Assembly (NCBI GenBank): GCA_025617745.1
Contig: CM046859.1
Location: forward strand, 434,001-498,000
DNA: 64,000 bases
Source of the DNA: Heliocidaris erythrogramma
Taxonomy: Eukaryota > Echinodermata > Echinoidea > Camarodonta > Echinometridae
Direction of reading: 5' to 3'
Of this stretch, positions 1 through 13,231 are shown piece by piece. Below the pieces are notes generated by a model, which had not been told where the DNA came from, ran no database searches, and worked only from the letters and a program-made list of their open reading frames with translations. Made by a program: the position numbers and the translations under genes. Numbering within the stretch: the stretch's first letter is position 1; every line of letters starts with the position of its first letter.

Positions 1-252
1 TTGCTTCACTCAAAGGCGTTTCATTAAAATAAAAACTTTGCTGAATTGGTTGTTTCATGAAAGAAATGGTCATAAAAGTACATTTTTTTTAATTAAGTTT
101 CATATTATTAGACAAAAACCAAGTTGCTAATGAATCAATTTCTTTTCGCATCTGAGATGGTTGATTTTGATTCCTATTCTCCACAATTGTCAGGTCATCA
201 ACATACTTGTAAAAAGGGAAAGGGCAGTCATTACATGCATCATTTACCATGA

Positions 253-1077
253 TCAGAAACAGCACCGGGCCAAGTTTTGTTCCTTGCGGAACGCCCGCAT
301 TACAATCTTTAATATAAAAATACTACCATTATATCTTACAGCCTGCTGTTTGCAGTGTAAGAAGTCAACAATCAAAGAAACAACACATGGGCGTACATTT
401 AACTGTATTAATTTATAAATTAAAATGTTGTGATCAATACGATCAAAAGCTTTAGAAAAATCAGTCAAGACCATAGTTGAAATGGTTTTTTGCTTATCAG
501 CATTTTTATACAAGTTGTGAAGCATTGCAATAAGATAATGGCAGGTTGAAAGTCCTGGACGATTACCAAATTGATTAATGTCAGTTTGGTCTCTTATGTC
601 CTCCAAAAGCCACTTAACAATGAAAGACTCAGCAGTCTTAGCAAAGTAAGATGTTAGAGCTATAGGTCTTAACTCAGACACCACTGGTGGAAAGGATTTG
701 GGAATAGGAACAGTTTCAACAAGTTTCCATGTTTGTGGGAAGATGCCTTGCTTAAAAGCAATATTAATGATATGACATAATGGAAAACATATCTCATAAG
801 CAAATTCCCTAATTATTCTAACAGGTAAATCACCCGAAACAGTTGATTTCTGCAAGTGTAATTTGCGCAACTTATTAAAGACTTCTTGCGGTTGAATTGT
901 TGGGCATTCACTAGGTGATGGCAAGAATGCAGGCAACTTTGATCTATCAAGTTTGGGAAGATCAGATGCTACAAATAAGAACCTATCATTAATGCAATTC
1001 GCTAAACACTTAAAGTTTTGAAGTTCACTATCAGTTATATTGGGTATATTCAATTTGCATTTGAGATTGAGGTCCAT
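253..1077 (-). pseudogene. Reverse transcriptase domain, LINE, frameshifted
   Basis: A 274-codon open stretch covering the front of a LINE reverse transcriptase. It shows the template-handling motif GNRPGLSTCHYL and palm motif A, VLTDFSKAFDRIDHNIL, which holds the first catalytic aspartate. The last 20 or so residues of this frame are nonsense. The true continuation, GVPQGTKLGP and then YVDDLTIVENR, is in a different minus-strand frame from about 295 down to the window edge, so there is a frameshift near 295-310. It is a pseudogene as it stands. Confidence 0.85.
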
Positions 1078-1154
1078 GGGTCATCACTTTAATATGACGA
1101 TACCAATTAGCAGGATTATTAAGTTTGAACTTTTGTATTCTTTTGTTATAAAAT

Positions 1155-1652
1155 TTATCTTTGGCTAACATTACTGCTCTTTGTACTTTGTTCCTGAAAT
1201 GGTTCCATAACTTGCCTATTGTTCATTAAGGATTTAATTTCACAATCATTTTCATGAATACTTATTTCTTTGGTAGGTAAAGACTGATCTATACGTTGCT
1301 TCAAAACCTGCAAAAACATGCTGCACATTTCAGAAATATCAGTGATATTATAAAGTTCTTCCCACGTGTGATGTGTAATCCAACTACCAAACTCTCGAAT
1401 ACCACTATCAGTTAAGGGGCGTACAGTTTTCTTTCTTTTCTTATTGCTTATATTTCCAGGGTTACAATATTGAGCTGATGGGCACCAGAGAATACGGTTG
1501 TGGTCACTCAACCCAAGTGGTGACAAAATCTTAATTGGATCATAAGCATAACTAAAATTTGTAATAATTTTATCCAAAATATTCTGACCTCTTGTAGGTT
1601 TATTCACAACTTGCGTATAATTGTCTAACAAAAGTATCTGACTAAGATCCAA
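1155..1652 (-). pseudogene. C-terminal end of LINE endonuclease domain plus linker
   Basis: A 165-codon open stretch from the same LINE. Residues 1-55 (LLDNYTQVVNKPTRG, then LSPLGLSDHNRI) match the C-terminal strand pattern of apurinic-type LINE endonucleases, in which the SDH histidine is catalytic. The rest looks like the linker between endonuclease and RT. The endonuclease N-terminus is absent, so this is a 5'-truncated copy. Confidence 0.75.
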
Positions 1653-1669
1653 GTCACTTGAGTGAGGCC

Positions 1670-2850
1670 TCGAGAGAAAAAAAGAAGAAAAGAAGTAGAA
1701 AGAAATGAAAAAGAAAACAACATGATTCTAGTTCCAAAGGTTAAATCATATTTGTACATCATGAAGAACACTATTGCATGTAGCATTAAAAACTCTTAGA
1801 TGCACATTGGTTAAAAAAAAAACTGCAATGAAAGTATACATAATGATTTAAAATTAAAACAGATTGAAAAATAGGCTACATACATAGCGGAAGGCTGAGA
1901 AGCATAAATATGGAAAATTGTAAATCACTGTGTACCACCATGCTGCAGATAGAAAAGTGGGTTAAAATACTGTTTAAATAGGACTCAAAGCATTGTCAAT
2001 TTTGTGGTGTGTCAATTCATGTTAAAGGCTGTATACATGTACAAACTGAATATGTATGCAGAATAATAAATTATGGCAGATGACGATTCAAGTGCTTTTA
2101 AACATAGGAGTATTATTACGTTATCTGTACATAATTATCTAAATTTAGGGCGATATTTAGCAAGAAAAGGAAGAAAAGGCCAAAATGGACTTAACGACCA
2201 CCTCCGAACTGAAAATAAAATTGATAAATCATATATCAAACTGAAGCTTATGATCCATTGAATAGAGTAATTGCTACTATTTGCTCACAAATGGTCATGC
2301 AGAGGAGAAATAATTATTTGAAAGCTTGATTTCAAGAGCATTAAAACCAGAAAATAATCTGACGAAAAACAGGAGACGACTCGATGACGTCGTCATATGT
2401 AGAGGCTATGGGCCACCGGTTGCTTCTTCACGTGTGCTAACGTAATGTCATAATTATGATAGTAACTGAGCAAAAGTAAAGTACAAAAAGGAGAAGAACG
2501 GGGCACCGATCTAATTCGATAAATTCAATATTAATTGGTCCTTTTTGTGTTATACTTTATCCCCTCTCTCTCTCTATCTCTCTCTCTCTCTCTCCCTCTC
2601 GCTTTTGATATTCGATTGGGGGAATGTGCCCCCCCCCCCCCCCCAGTCGCCTATGAAGCTACGCCCCTGATTTTGTGTTACTTATCTGGGTCGGAGTAAT
2701 GTGGCCTACTTATTATGGCCAAGATTTCACCCCAATGAAGAAGGTTTATTGAAATGCAGTATAAATTAGACTCATTGAACAAGAAAATATTCTTATATGG
2801 CCTCTAAGTCTGTTTATCATAAAGCAACATAATCATGATAATGGTTAACA
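1670..2850. other. Non-coding stretch with simple repeats
   Basis: No gene recognised. It contains a CT-rich microsatellite at about 2563-2600, a C run at about 2630-2644, and right after it a TE-terminus-like sequence (gaagctacgcccctg). A 62-codon open frame at 2073-2261 has no family features and is treated as chance. Confidence 0.5.
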
Positions 2851-2859
2851 AGACTTGAC

Positions 2860-3200
2860 TGGCATTTCTCAGAAGGGGAAAAAGTGAAAGGGGAATAATC
2901 TAAATAAAAATGGGGCACTGTTCAGATTTTAAAAAGGGAGAATTGTCAGAAGTAAATAGAAGCACTCATCAGATTTGAAAAGGGGAACTTTAAAGGATGG
3001 GGGAAAGGGCATTATTATGGAAATAAAAAAGGGCACTTATCAGACTTTAAAAAGGGAACTTATCAGAAGGGGGAAAAGAGCACTTTTAAAAGAGAAAACG
3101 GGGCACTTATCACAGTAAAGAGGGACACCTTTTCAAAATTAGAAAGGAGTACATTATGGGTGCTTGAAAAATTGGGTGGAGGCGCTATTCCCCCCCCCCC
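2860..3200. repeat. Degenerate tandem repeat with core GGGCACTTATCAGA
   Basis: The core aaaaGGGCACTTATCAGAAgg recurs imperfectly every 25-40 bases and the tract ends at a C run (about 3190-3204). The same unit builds tracts at about 33930-34330 and 59990-60370, and a short piece at about 5300-5330. It behaves as the internal minisatellite of a dispersed element. Confidence 0.7.
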
Positions 3201-3514
3201 CCCGACCGCCTCAGGTAAAAAGGACATGTTTTTATCAGTACATATTGTTAGGCTGTCCTATGTTTCATCATATCTTACCCGTGGGTTGTCGGTCTACTGA
3301 GATTATCCCAGCATATTGTTCTATAATAGGTACTGAGCAGTGACAAAATGTAATAAATGAAGCTATATTTGAGAAGTCGCACTGGTTTTGGGGTAAACTT
3401 CAATTAGACGAGAACTTCTCCAAACGTAGTTACTTCTTACATTTATTAATGGGATATGTATCATAATTATGTGTATTGTTTTATGACTTTTTCATACATT
3501 TCTGTGTTGATACA

Positions 3515-4440
3515 GTTATGGCAACTGCCGTTTGAAGTAACGAGGAATAATGTCGGTTGAAAAGTACAATGAACTCATGCCTGTGTGGGAGAAGAAGTTT
3601 GAAAAACATAGTCCAGTTCCTGGTTTTTTTTTTTTTTTGTCAACAATGAAATGTTGGATTTTACATTGTTGATGTGTGACCTCCAAATTCACAATGTTCA
3701 GGTATAAATCCATAGATGATTCTACAAAGAAGATATATACTTGAGAAGTCGCAATCGTCTCAGTGTCATACCTGCGTTTATATAGACTTCGTTATGTTAA
3801 AGTGATTTGGTAACTTTGTAGAGGATTGATAAAATCTGAGCTGCCTGGCCTTACATGCTATCAGTGTATGTAATATGGTGTAAAATGAAGCCTAGGGCGG
3901 AAAAGCACTTCAAAATCATCATATTCTTCACAAAACATATCCAAGTGACCGGAAATTCCAGACTCATTTCCCCCATAGACATAGGGTTAGACTAAAGCGT
4001 ATGGCCATACGCTTTCGTAAATGAGAGTATTTTGAAAACCTTTCTATGCCTGGCTATTTATTTATCCTTCTGAACATCATTATACAAGACAGATATCAAA
4101 ATTCAACAATTTATTAAATCAAGCCTCCACAAAGTTATTGCTGTTTGAAGTAACAAAGAAGAAAGATATTTAAAAAGATATATCTCTGTGGGAGGAGTAC
4201 TTCGAAAAAGAAATGTCATTATCTGGTTCGCTTGCTTTCAACATTGAAATGTTGAATAGAATAATGTTTTTTTTTCTTCTAATATTAACAAAAATGCAGT
4301 TATGCCATATCTGTGTGGGAGGGGAAATTCGAAAAACATATTCCATTTTTGGTTCTTTGTTGTTTTTTTACAACATTGAAATGTTGGATTTTACATTGTT
4401 GGTGTGAGACCTCGGAAATCACGGTATGTCAGGTATAATC
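3515..4440. repeat. Three related copies of a roughly 150-200-bp repeat
   Basis: Copies lie at about 3520-3715, 4130-4260 and 4305-4440. They share the succession tgtttgaagtaac, ctgtgtgggaggag, cgaaaaacat and acattgaaatgttggatt. The first and third copies also share the tail ttttacattgttg-gtgtga(g)acctc. No protein family is recognisable in any frame. Confidence 0.65.
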
Positions 4441-7000
4441 AAAGGATGTTTTTAAAATGACAGTTTATCTTGACTTATGATCAGATGATCTTGGTATTGA
4501 ATAGTGTTCCACTGTTAATGAATGAATTTAATAAAAAACATGCAGTCTAGACATATTCAATACAAGCGTCCATTGACATTAAACATGACCCTTCTGCATT
4601 GTTCTTATGATCTTTGTTGTAAAATGATAACAGAGACGTACTCAGCATAACCCTAACAGACCCGAACTGCTTTCCACAACGGCCCTGTCAGCATTTACTA
4701 TGTACATGACAATATTTTAAAGATTGACATGCAGATAAAAGAATATAATCCCTTGTAGAAATTACTAACAAAGAAATAAATTAATTTACGTATATACAAA
4801 ATCCAGATTTGAAGACAACTAAGAATAATCAGATTGAACAAATGTGCTAAAGTTTGCAAAAACACCAACAAAAAAAACCTATATCATAATTGATAGGATT
4901 GAAGTAAATTGAATATATCATAAAGAAAATAAATGTGAGAAAATTACAATGCCCCGACCGGGATAAAAAAAAAAGATAAAAAACAAACACCAATTAAAAA
5001 AGAAATAAAAACGATTTAACAGTTAACTTAACTTAACGTCTAAAGCTGACATTAAAATGAGTGATTTGGAAACACTTTAGAAAATAACAACATATTTCCG
5101 GGATTAATCATATCTAAACATTTTGATGATGACATCATCTATTAATTTGTGTTATTCAGTGACAACTTAAAAGCATTCAACGACCGACCATTTCCTTCAT
5201 TCACGCTAAGGCAGTTCCATAGTGTATATCCCATGTATTCAAAAGTATGGAGAACAACAAGATAAAATGAAAGTGAAAGTGAATTACTTTGTAAAAGTGC
5301 CCCTTCCCCTTTTGATTTCTGATAAGTGCCCTGTTTTCTTGGCGCCCCTCCCCCACTTTGGAAGTCACTCGGTCGCCCCTGAAGACAAGATTAGACCACA
5401 AGCAAACCACCTCACCCCCCCCCCCCCGGAAAGAAATAAATATAAATGTCTGACATGTTAATGCCAGAGTCGTCACTCAATATTAGTAGGCGATGGAGGG
5501 GAGGGGGCAAATCATATGTAATGATGTATTTCATTACATCAAAAATATCTATATTGTTTCATGACAATTCACGTCAGGCTTACTCCTTGTTTGATTCTTT
5601 CCCTTCATTGTTTTTTTTTAGAATTTGGTTCGGCTATTTAAAGTCGGCCAAGTCTAATTTATTATTTATCATTCGTGTGTGAACCTGTATACATGTATCG
5701 GGCCAGTAACTGGGATTTTTAGGGGGGGGGGGGAGGGGGTTCAAACTAAAACATATTGTACCTTTCTCAGTGAATCGACTAAGGAGGCTAGGGTCTGAGA
5801 GGGGTATATTTATAAACGTAGAACGCACTCAACGTGGCCCGTACCTTGACGAATAGTATCTATAACATTATCTCGCTCAGCCACATGCATAGGTATGGTT
5901 TTCCCCCTTTTTTATTGGGGTTGCTATGGGCGAAAAAAAGGAAAATATTCAGTGGCGATCCACCGGCGGACATTATTCTCCTTTTACACCGGGACAAACA
6001 AACGAAGTTGCACCCCCACCCCTAGGCGTAAATGGATAATTTGGGAGAGGCTCCGAAATTCAAGTTTCCCTTTTCTATGTATGAGCGAGCGAAGCGAGAG
6101 AGGAAAATTTTCGACACTTTTGTAGTGAAAATGTATTTAAAAAATACATGTATTCCGCTATTAAACTATCTAAATATTAGGATATTCGAGCACCTCGCTG
6201 CCCGTAATGAGGTGTTAGTCGAGCCAATTTTGGCCTTCTCAAAATCCTCAAGGGGCTGCAGCCCTTCGTACGCCTATATACCCCTCCAAGTTATCTGCGG
6301 TATTGTACAAGCCAGGGAGCAAAGCGTCCGAGGAGAATATAATTTTTTTTTTTGGTTGCATTTTTAAGCTGCAAAAATTTCTTATTCAATGTACCAAGGA
6401 AAATTCACAAATGACCACTGCGATCTAGGCCAGGAGCCAAATATTGAACATTGATAAAAGTCCCTTATTTTACTTCCTTCTCAAATAGGGGCACAACACT
6501 GACGGAACAAGTGAGAAATAATCAAAGGAAGGCAACCGAAAGTTGATATTTCTTTCTAATGTATATAGAACATTTGGAAATGCGATTTTATATTTTTAAC
6601 ATAATATTCTGGAGCAAAATATAAAAAAACAACAGGGGTATAACTTGTTCTAACTACAAGGGGGCATGGGGCACGTGCCCCGCAAATCAGATGGAAAAAA
6701 AGAAAATAATGAAAGAGGAGAAAAGAGAGAGGGAGAAAAAATGGGGGAGAGGAAAAGGAAGAAAAAATAAGACAATAATCGGACCCCTTTTCGTGCGCAC
6801 CAACCCCTTAACCAGCGGTCTCATAATTTCACAGTGAATTTCCGAATAAGGCCGGTGCCCCCCCCCCCCCCCCCCCCCAATGCTGCCAGTGCCCCATTAA
6901 TGGCTGGACACTGGTTACGCCACTAGTAACAAAAGGCTGATGAAATTTACATGATAGTAGCGATAATTATTAATTTTAGCCCTTCAAAAACACGACTTAT
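4440..7000. other. Non-coding, old repeat debris
   Basis: No exon recognised. A piece at about 4655-4810 recurs in direct orientation at about 36700-36850. C or G runs occur at about 5413-5428, 5722-5740 and 6858-6878. The 6880-6920 end (ggttacgccactag) resembles the CAGTGGCGTA transposon terminus. Several short open frames here overlap on both strands and have no conserved features. Confidence 0.5.
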
Positions 7001-7330
7001 AACTAAACGGTATATCCTCCTCTGGGGCGCGAAATAACGAGATCCTGGAGTACCATGATTGTCCGAGGAAGCAAAGCGACCGAGCTTTAGAAAATTTTCG
7101 CATTTCAAAGACTGAAAATTATTTGTAATGCATTTAACCTGCTGATTAGGAGGCGCGTGATCCTAAAAGGTTACGTATTAGAGATCATATCGCAATAGGT
7201 GCAAGCGATCAAAGCTTTCCGCATTCGAAACCTGATAATATATATTTCTAATGCACTTAACCCTGCGGATTGAGGGGAAATAATTCTTAAGTATAAATTT
7301 CTTTCTTGTCTCTCATTTCCTCATTTCCTT
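7000..7330 (-). repeat. Inverted partial copy of the repeat at 24000-24120 and 43800-43930
   Basis: Read on the minus strand, it shares the blocks for aatgcattagaaat, gaaatgcgaaaattttc and agctcggtcgctt with the two other loci. It is a fragment of the hAT-like family described at 23879-25012. Confidence 0.6.
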
Positions 7331-7517
7331 TCCGATTTTTGCACTCCTGCCTGCTAGCTTTCATAAAAGTTTTGGGGTGCTGCAGCATTCTCAGCCTCCG
7401 TAGCACCCCCTCATAAATTTCGTTGGTCCTGCAGCACCCCAGCATCTCATCTCCAAGATGCTTGCTCAGCCATTCACGAGGAGTCCCAGTCTGTAAACCA
7501 TAAACGGCGACCAAGCG

Positions 7518-7519
7518 GG

Positions 7520-7555
<36 letters not shown>
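7518..7555 (+). repeat. Very long G homopolymer (about 38-40 bases)
   Basis: One of the longest of many G or C runs in the window. It can form a G-quadruplex and is also a place where base calling or assembly may have failed. The proline run in the minus-strand frame here is an artefact of this tract. Confidence 0.9.
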
Positions 7556-7556
<1 letters not shown>

Positions 7557-8489
7557 GGTGTTCAACCTAGTAAGGTTATTTGTATGGACTTGGATTCTTT
7601 TTTAATCTTTAACTCTTTCGTTGCATTTGGAGCTTTGGAAAGTTTTCAGGCTTTTTATTTTGTTTTGCTTTCTTTTTGTTTTGTTCAAGCGGACCCTGCT
7701 CGCCAGCGCCTCCTATACCTGTGTATAGGGGGCCTGTGTACTATGGATTTTCTATGTTTGCTTTCAATTTAATTCAATTCAATCCAATTTATTCCCATTT
7801 CCAGCAAAAACGATTCCTATAAACAATAAAACAAAATTCAACATATAAATTGTACAACAATATGATACATTTTGCATGATTTGAGTTCTAGAATTAGCTT
7901 TGTATATTTATCATGTCTACAATTAATTAATGTTTAACTTTTTCTTAACCTGAGCGCATTTGCATTTACATTCTGTGGGTTGCTTTTCCCCGTGTTTGTT
8001 TTGCTCTTATCATTATTATTTGCCCTCTTGTTGCTGTGAGGGAAAATATAAATATAAATATATATCTCGCATCCAAAAGTAAAAAGAAACAAATTTCTCA
8101 AGGAATTAGTGTCACTTTTATCTCATTGCACTATAGGCCTTATCATACCTCCCTATACCCACCACCACCACCACCCGAACCTCCAACAACAAAAAAGTAA
8201 ATGTTTGGTTCACGGGCCGCGGAAGCGGGGCGTGGGGCTGCAGACCCCCACAATTTCGCCCAACAACCCCGTCCCCCACCCCACCCCCATAATATTAAAC
8301 AAACAACATGTATATAATTGTTAATTGCTCATTTCATAAGCGTTCAAGGGCTTAAGGGATTCGATGAGGGCCATACAACCCCTGCATGGGCTCCCCTGTT
8401 TGGGTATTAGCCCCTCCCCCCCCCCCCCCACACACACGCACTCAACAACAACAACGTAAAAAAAAAGTTCCGCGGCCCCTATGGTTCAT

Positions 8490-9790
8490 ATTCCGATCGC
8501 ACTACTTGACGCGAAAACCTTCAAGTCCGCAAGTTTTGAAGCCCCCTATCGCCCAGGCAAACTGAAATTTTTGCCCTCTGCCCTCTCTCCGGGCAGTAAC
8601 TAGCATGACTAGGCTTATGGTTCGGTCCAACCTGGTTTGTTTTCGGTGTTAGAAAAGGTTCAGGAAATGAAGATTGTGGATAGAATAGTCATGGGTGTCG
8701 ATCAAAGGGAGGGGTTAGGGATATGGAGGAAGGCTTGTATTATCCTCCCCCAAATAATTCACCTCAATAAATGACATGGCCCCTGTTCAACCCCTAAAAA
8801 TATATAAAGGGGAAAGAGAAAGGAAGAAAGGGGATAAAAATAAAAGAAAAAGGGAAAACCTGAAAGCGCTAGCTCACTCGCATACGTTCCTTGGCCATTG
8901 CCGGTTATAATAATATTCTGATGAAGGGTTTTAGTTTCCATCTTGTCTCTCTGTCTAATGTTGTGCATTATTGCAGTAGGTCTATTCTGCTATATAGCTC
9001 TATTCTGCGGAGCTAAGTAGCAAGTTTACCTAAATTAGATGGATTTTCAGGAGATAATGGCCTATGACCAAAACCCAGTCTTCATTATAAAAATAGTGTT
9101 TAAATCATTAAGCCTTTAAACAGATTGTCAAAGAAAATAAATTTCTTTTGGCGGTAGCTTGCTTCGCTCGCTCGTAGAAACAGAATGGTTTTGGACCGCA
9201 AGCAAAGAGCCAAAATAGCGTCATCTTCGGAAGATAGGTGAGATCCTTTTTAGATATCTTTTATAAAAAGGTGTATAATTTCCCTTGCTCGCTGCATTCA
9301 CGATGGTTTGAAGAGGCAAACGAATTAGTCATGCACATGATGCAAGCGAGGTGACCCAATATACAGTATAATTTAGATATCTTTAAGGCCTATAATGCTT
9401 GTCCTCGGTCACTTCGATCGATTGTAATATTTTGAACAGGATAGCTTCCAACAGCAAACAATAATGAACTAGTGAGGTGCTAGAATAGAATCATATTTGG
9501 CAGCGAGATGAACAAAATACAATCCAACTATCTTATATGGCCCAGAGTGTATTTTAATGACAAAAGCACACCTTTTCATGGTAAGAAGTGGTTATTTTGG
9601 GGCTCGCCTACTTCGCTCTATCGCAAAATTAAAAAAAAAGGGGTCCCTCGAATTTAAAAACGCTTCGCGGTCATAGACATTTCATTGTAGTTTTGAGGGT
9701 CTACATCTGCGATATTGTTTGAAAAATTGTTTCTTGTGTGGTGTATATATAGTAGGGGTATATTAGAATTAAAAAGCAGAAGATTACACC
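8490..9790 (+). repeat. Dispersed repeat, inverted partner of 41640-42960
   Basis: Long colinear similarity to the reverse complement of 41640-42960. Shared blocks are catgggtgtcgatc (about 8690), ctaaattagatggattttc (about 9030), gatattgtttgaaaa (about 9710) and the gcgagcgaagcgagc-type patches. No transposase frame is visible, so it is probably a non-autonomous element or an old duplication. The shared motif ATGGGTGTCGATCCCGGGGG also occurs near 22790, 43410 and 60490. Confidence 0.75.
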
Positions 9791-11412
9791 CCAAATTCAA
9801 AATGTTCTACCGATGTCCCTGTCTCTCCGCTCCTTCGTTTTGTCGATCATTCACGTTTGACACGTTTTTGGGGACGCACTGTACAATTCGTAGGTCCACA
9901 GGTCCTATTAAAAAGCTACTTTCCACACACACAAAAAAAAATTGTTGTGGAATAAAATGACAATGATAATAGGCCTGCTTGCTCTTCGTAATGTCTCAGT
10001 GGCGTAGCCAGGATAAGATCAGTTTGGGGCAGGGTGGCGTGGCAAGATTTCCCACAAGGGGACAATAGTATGTGCGTTATGTTTTACTTCATTTTCGTCA
10101 ACACAGGGCCAGGGCAAATAATGACAGCTATGTTATTGGTATGTCTTGACATCAGTGTCAAGGGTAGCTTATAAAAAGGGCAAATGTATACGTTTACAAA
10201 CAAACATGACAAAACACATAACACTTTAGCGAACGGTACATGTTTCGAGATTATTCCATCAGTGCCAGTGGTATATTGTAAAGCATACTGCTTATAAGTA
10301 AACAACCATGGGACCGACGCACAGTGGGCCAGGGCTAAACCAAAGTGCGCCAAAAGTCATTTTGGGCAATTTGTGTTTTTAAATTTTTGTCATGCCCTGT
10401 TGAAAGACACTACTTTGAAGAATATTTCAGTAAATTATTTAACTCCGGTATGTACATTAAGGGTGTATTTTTCCTACTTCAAGCCGCAATATTCAACATA
10501 CTGCGAGTTATCGATCTATAATTGCTCCCACATATTCGTCAGAGGTCATTTCACTGTATGAATGGGGTAAAAATGGAAAGAAACGCAATCTTCGTGAGTA
10601 TAATAGGGTAATTATCCTAGAAAATAGGCTGATTATTCGTGTTTTTTATAAATCCATATGAAACGTTTAGATTTCCACGAATTTCCAAATCAATTTTATT
10701 ACCACCATTTTTCCTGATGTCTCAGCTTTAAGCTGATACCAGATTTGGCTGATTTGGCTGCCACCTTCTGCCCCTTGTTATGTTAGAGCCGATTTTCTTT
10801 GACAAATTACCCGGAAAATATATTTATTTTGGACCGCGCAGCCGCTGAAGGATTCTCTGTCATCATACGCCGCCGCATGGGGGCGCGCATGACTTTTTTT
10901 TTTACACGGCAAGGTCCCATTTATTGATTAACACTGATAAGAAGTAAACAAGATAATCAATTATAGGGCTTTGGAGAAAGGATAATATGTATAATATAAT
11001 TATAATAACACCAAAACCAAGCTCTCCAAATATTTTCTACCTTTTTTTTTACAGGCCCAACATTCTGAGTAATTCACAATGGCTTAAGTGAATATGTCAA
11101 GGCGAAGACTTTTCGAAATAATTCACTCTTCTGACAGTATAAAAAATAGGGCAAATGGACTTTATCAGTCAGTATTATGCTTTTGATAACTCGATAGGAC
11201 GTACAGTATTACTTCTTAATGATACAGGTACGTTTCTCTTTAGCAAAATCAAGCCTACAGAGTGCGATCTTTCATATTTAAAAACCGCATTTAATAACTC
11301 ATTGTTCAGCTAGCTGAATAGTTTTATTTTATTAGTATATGCATTATTAAAGCTCAATTTCAAGTAATGACTTCATACATTACAATACATTGCAAATTTC
11401 TCATTATTACAA

Positions 11413-12480
11413 ATATTTCCCAGTACGGCGAATAGCGACCCTCTCCTCCTATTATGAAGAGCGACCCTCTTCTTCGATCGTGAATAGCGACCATCTTCTT
11501 CATTATGAGTAGCGACCCTCTTCTCCTATTATGAGTAGCGACCTTCTTCTTCGATTATGAATAGCAACCCTCTTCTTCGATTATGAATAACGACCCTCTT
11601 CTTCAATTATGAATAGCGACCCTGTTCTCCGATTATGAATAGTGACCTTCTTCTCCGATTGTGAATAGAGACCCTCTTCTTCCATTATGAAGAGCGACCC
11701 TCTTATTCGCTTATGGATAGTGACCCTTTCCTCCGATTATGAATAGCGACCCTCTTCTTCCATTATGATTAGCGACCCTCTTCTTCCATTATGAATAGCG
11801 ACCCTCGTCTCCGATTATGAATAGTGACCCTTGTCTTTGATTATGAATAGCGACCCTCTTCTCCGATTATGAATAGAGACCCTCTTCTTTGATTATGTAT
11901 AGCGACCCTCTTCTCCGATTATTAATAGTGACCCTCTTCTCCGATTATGAATAGCGACCCTCTTCTTCGATTATGAATAGCGACCCTCTTCTCCGATTAT
12001 GAATAGAGACCATCTTCTTCGATTATGAATAGCGACCTTTTTGAATAGCGACCCGCTTCTCCTATTATGAATGTCGCCCCTTTTCTTCGATTATGAATAG
12101 CGACCATTATGAATATTGACCTTTATGAATAGCGACCCTCTTCTTCGATTATGATTAGCGACTCTTATGATTAACGACCCCGATTTGGTATTATGAATAG
12201 CGACCCTCTATTTGTATTATGTATAGCGGCCATTATGACTTATTATGCATAGCGGTCCTCATGAGTAATGACACTTTCGTTTGATTATGAATAGCGACCC
12301 TCTTCTCCTATTATGAATAGCAATCCCTATGAATAATGGTCCTTATTAGTTTATGAATAGTGACCCCTTTTCGCCTTATGAATAGCGACCCTTCAGGTAT
12401 AGGAAATTACACGTTATGAATAGCGGTCCTTATGAACCACTGGTCCTTAGGAATAGCGGTCCTTATGACTAGCGAGGTTA
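11413..12480 (+). repeat. Minisatellite, 26-27-bp unit TATGAATAGCGACCCTCTTC
   Basis: About 35-40 imperfect head-to-tail copies of attatgaatagcgaccctcttctccg. Order is good to about 12060, then short and irregular units with deletions follow to 12480. The same unit, reverse-complemented and shorter, occurs at about 40570-40860. No frame is conserved, so a coding role is unlikely. Confidence 0.95.
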
Positions 12481-12502
12481 CCCCGAATACCCGGCCAGGT
12501 AA

Positions 12503-13025
12503 AAAATGAAATGCATTGTTATTCTTCGACAACAGCGAATTCACTTTTCTTTGTAATGTTTGGAGGTTGAATTTGTGTTTTGAGTGATGTTGAGTTTGTC
12601 ATTTTATGAACACAGGGATGTTTCTTCTTTTGTTTGGAAGATGAAGACTACTGTGTTTTAATCAACTAATTGAAACACAAGTAAAAAGCAAACTGTTGCA
12701 AAACGCATTGTTATTGTCAACAGTGAATTAGTCATTTGTTTGGAGAATGGATTTTGTTTTATGTTGAGGTGGTCATTCATGAAGCGCAGTGGTGTTTTTT
12801 CGTTTGGTTAGGAAGATCCGATTTGTTTTAATCGAACGATAGTGGGATTATCACTGAGTTTGAGGTTCATACAGACTCAATGTACATTTCATTTTCGAAA
12901 CAAAAGAAGAAAACATCTTTCCGTTAATGAATGACCACCTAAATTAATCAAAACACAATCCATTATCCACAAAAAGGAGAATTCGCTGTTGACAATAACA
13001 ATGCATTTTGCATCATTTCACTTTT
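12503..13025. repeat. Three-copy repeat: two direct, one inverted
   Basis: Units start at about 12505 and 12692 in direct orientation, and a third in opposite orientation ends at about 13022. Each contains gcattgttatt, caacagcgaattc and ggtggtcattcat. The outer pair form a foldback with arms of about 150 bases. It directly follows the minisatellite and may be part of the same element. Confidence 0.7.
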
Positions 13026-13231
13026 GGCTTGTCCCCATATTCAGGTATACTACATATTCCATAAGTACATAATCAATCTAGATGGGGCATCATTGTAAAG
13101 GGGAATAAACAGGCGTTTCAGTGGTACTAAATGCAGGTACGATGATACAGTAACATTAGAGATATCATTGCTCAAATATATTTGCAGAACTTTTTGTTTT
13201 TTTTGGCGGGGGGGGGGGGATATTTTCTTAC

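Larger units (their letters stand above)
1..1655 (-). mobile_element. 5'-truncated non-LTR (LINE) retrotransposon fragment
   Basis: Minus-strand remnant of a LINE coding for endonuclease plus reverse transcriptase, running off the left edge of the window. The 5' end, near 1655, holds only the last part of an apurinic-type endonuclease domain, with the SDHN motif. A linker and the RT palm follow at lower coordinates. The FYKYVDD catalytic box lies at about 200-230 and the GVPQGTKLGPVLF motif at about 250-295. Loss of the 5' part is the usual result of incomplete target-primed reverse transcription. Frame changes near 300 and 1100-1155 show that it is not functional as read. The clade is uncertain. 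Confidence 0.85.

Noticed and set aside
161-418. 85-codon plus-strand frame
   Set aside because: Antisense shadow of the LINE reverse transcriptase on the minus strand.
7287-7565. 92-codon minus-strand frame starting with a proline run
   Set aside because: The prolines come from the G homopolymer and the rest is repeat sequence shared with 24000 and 43900.
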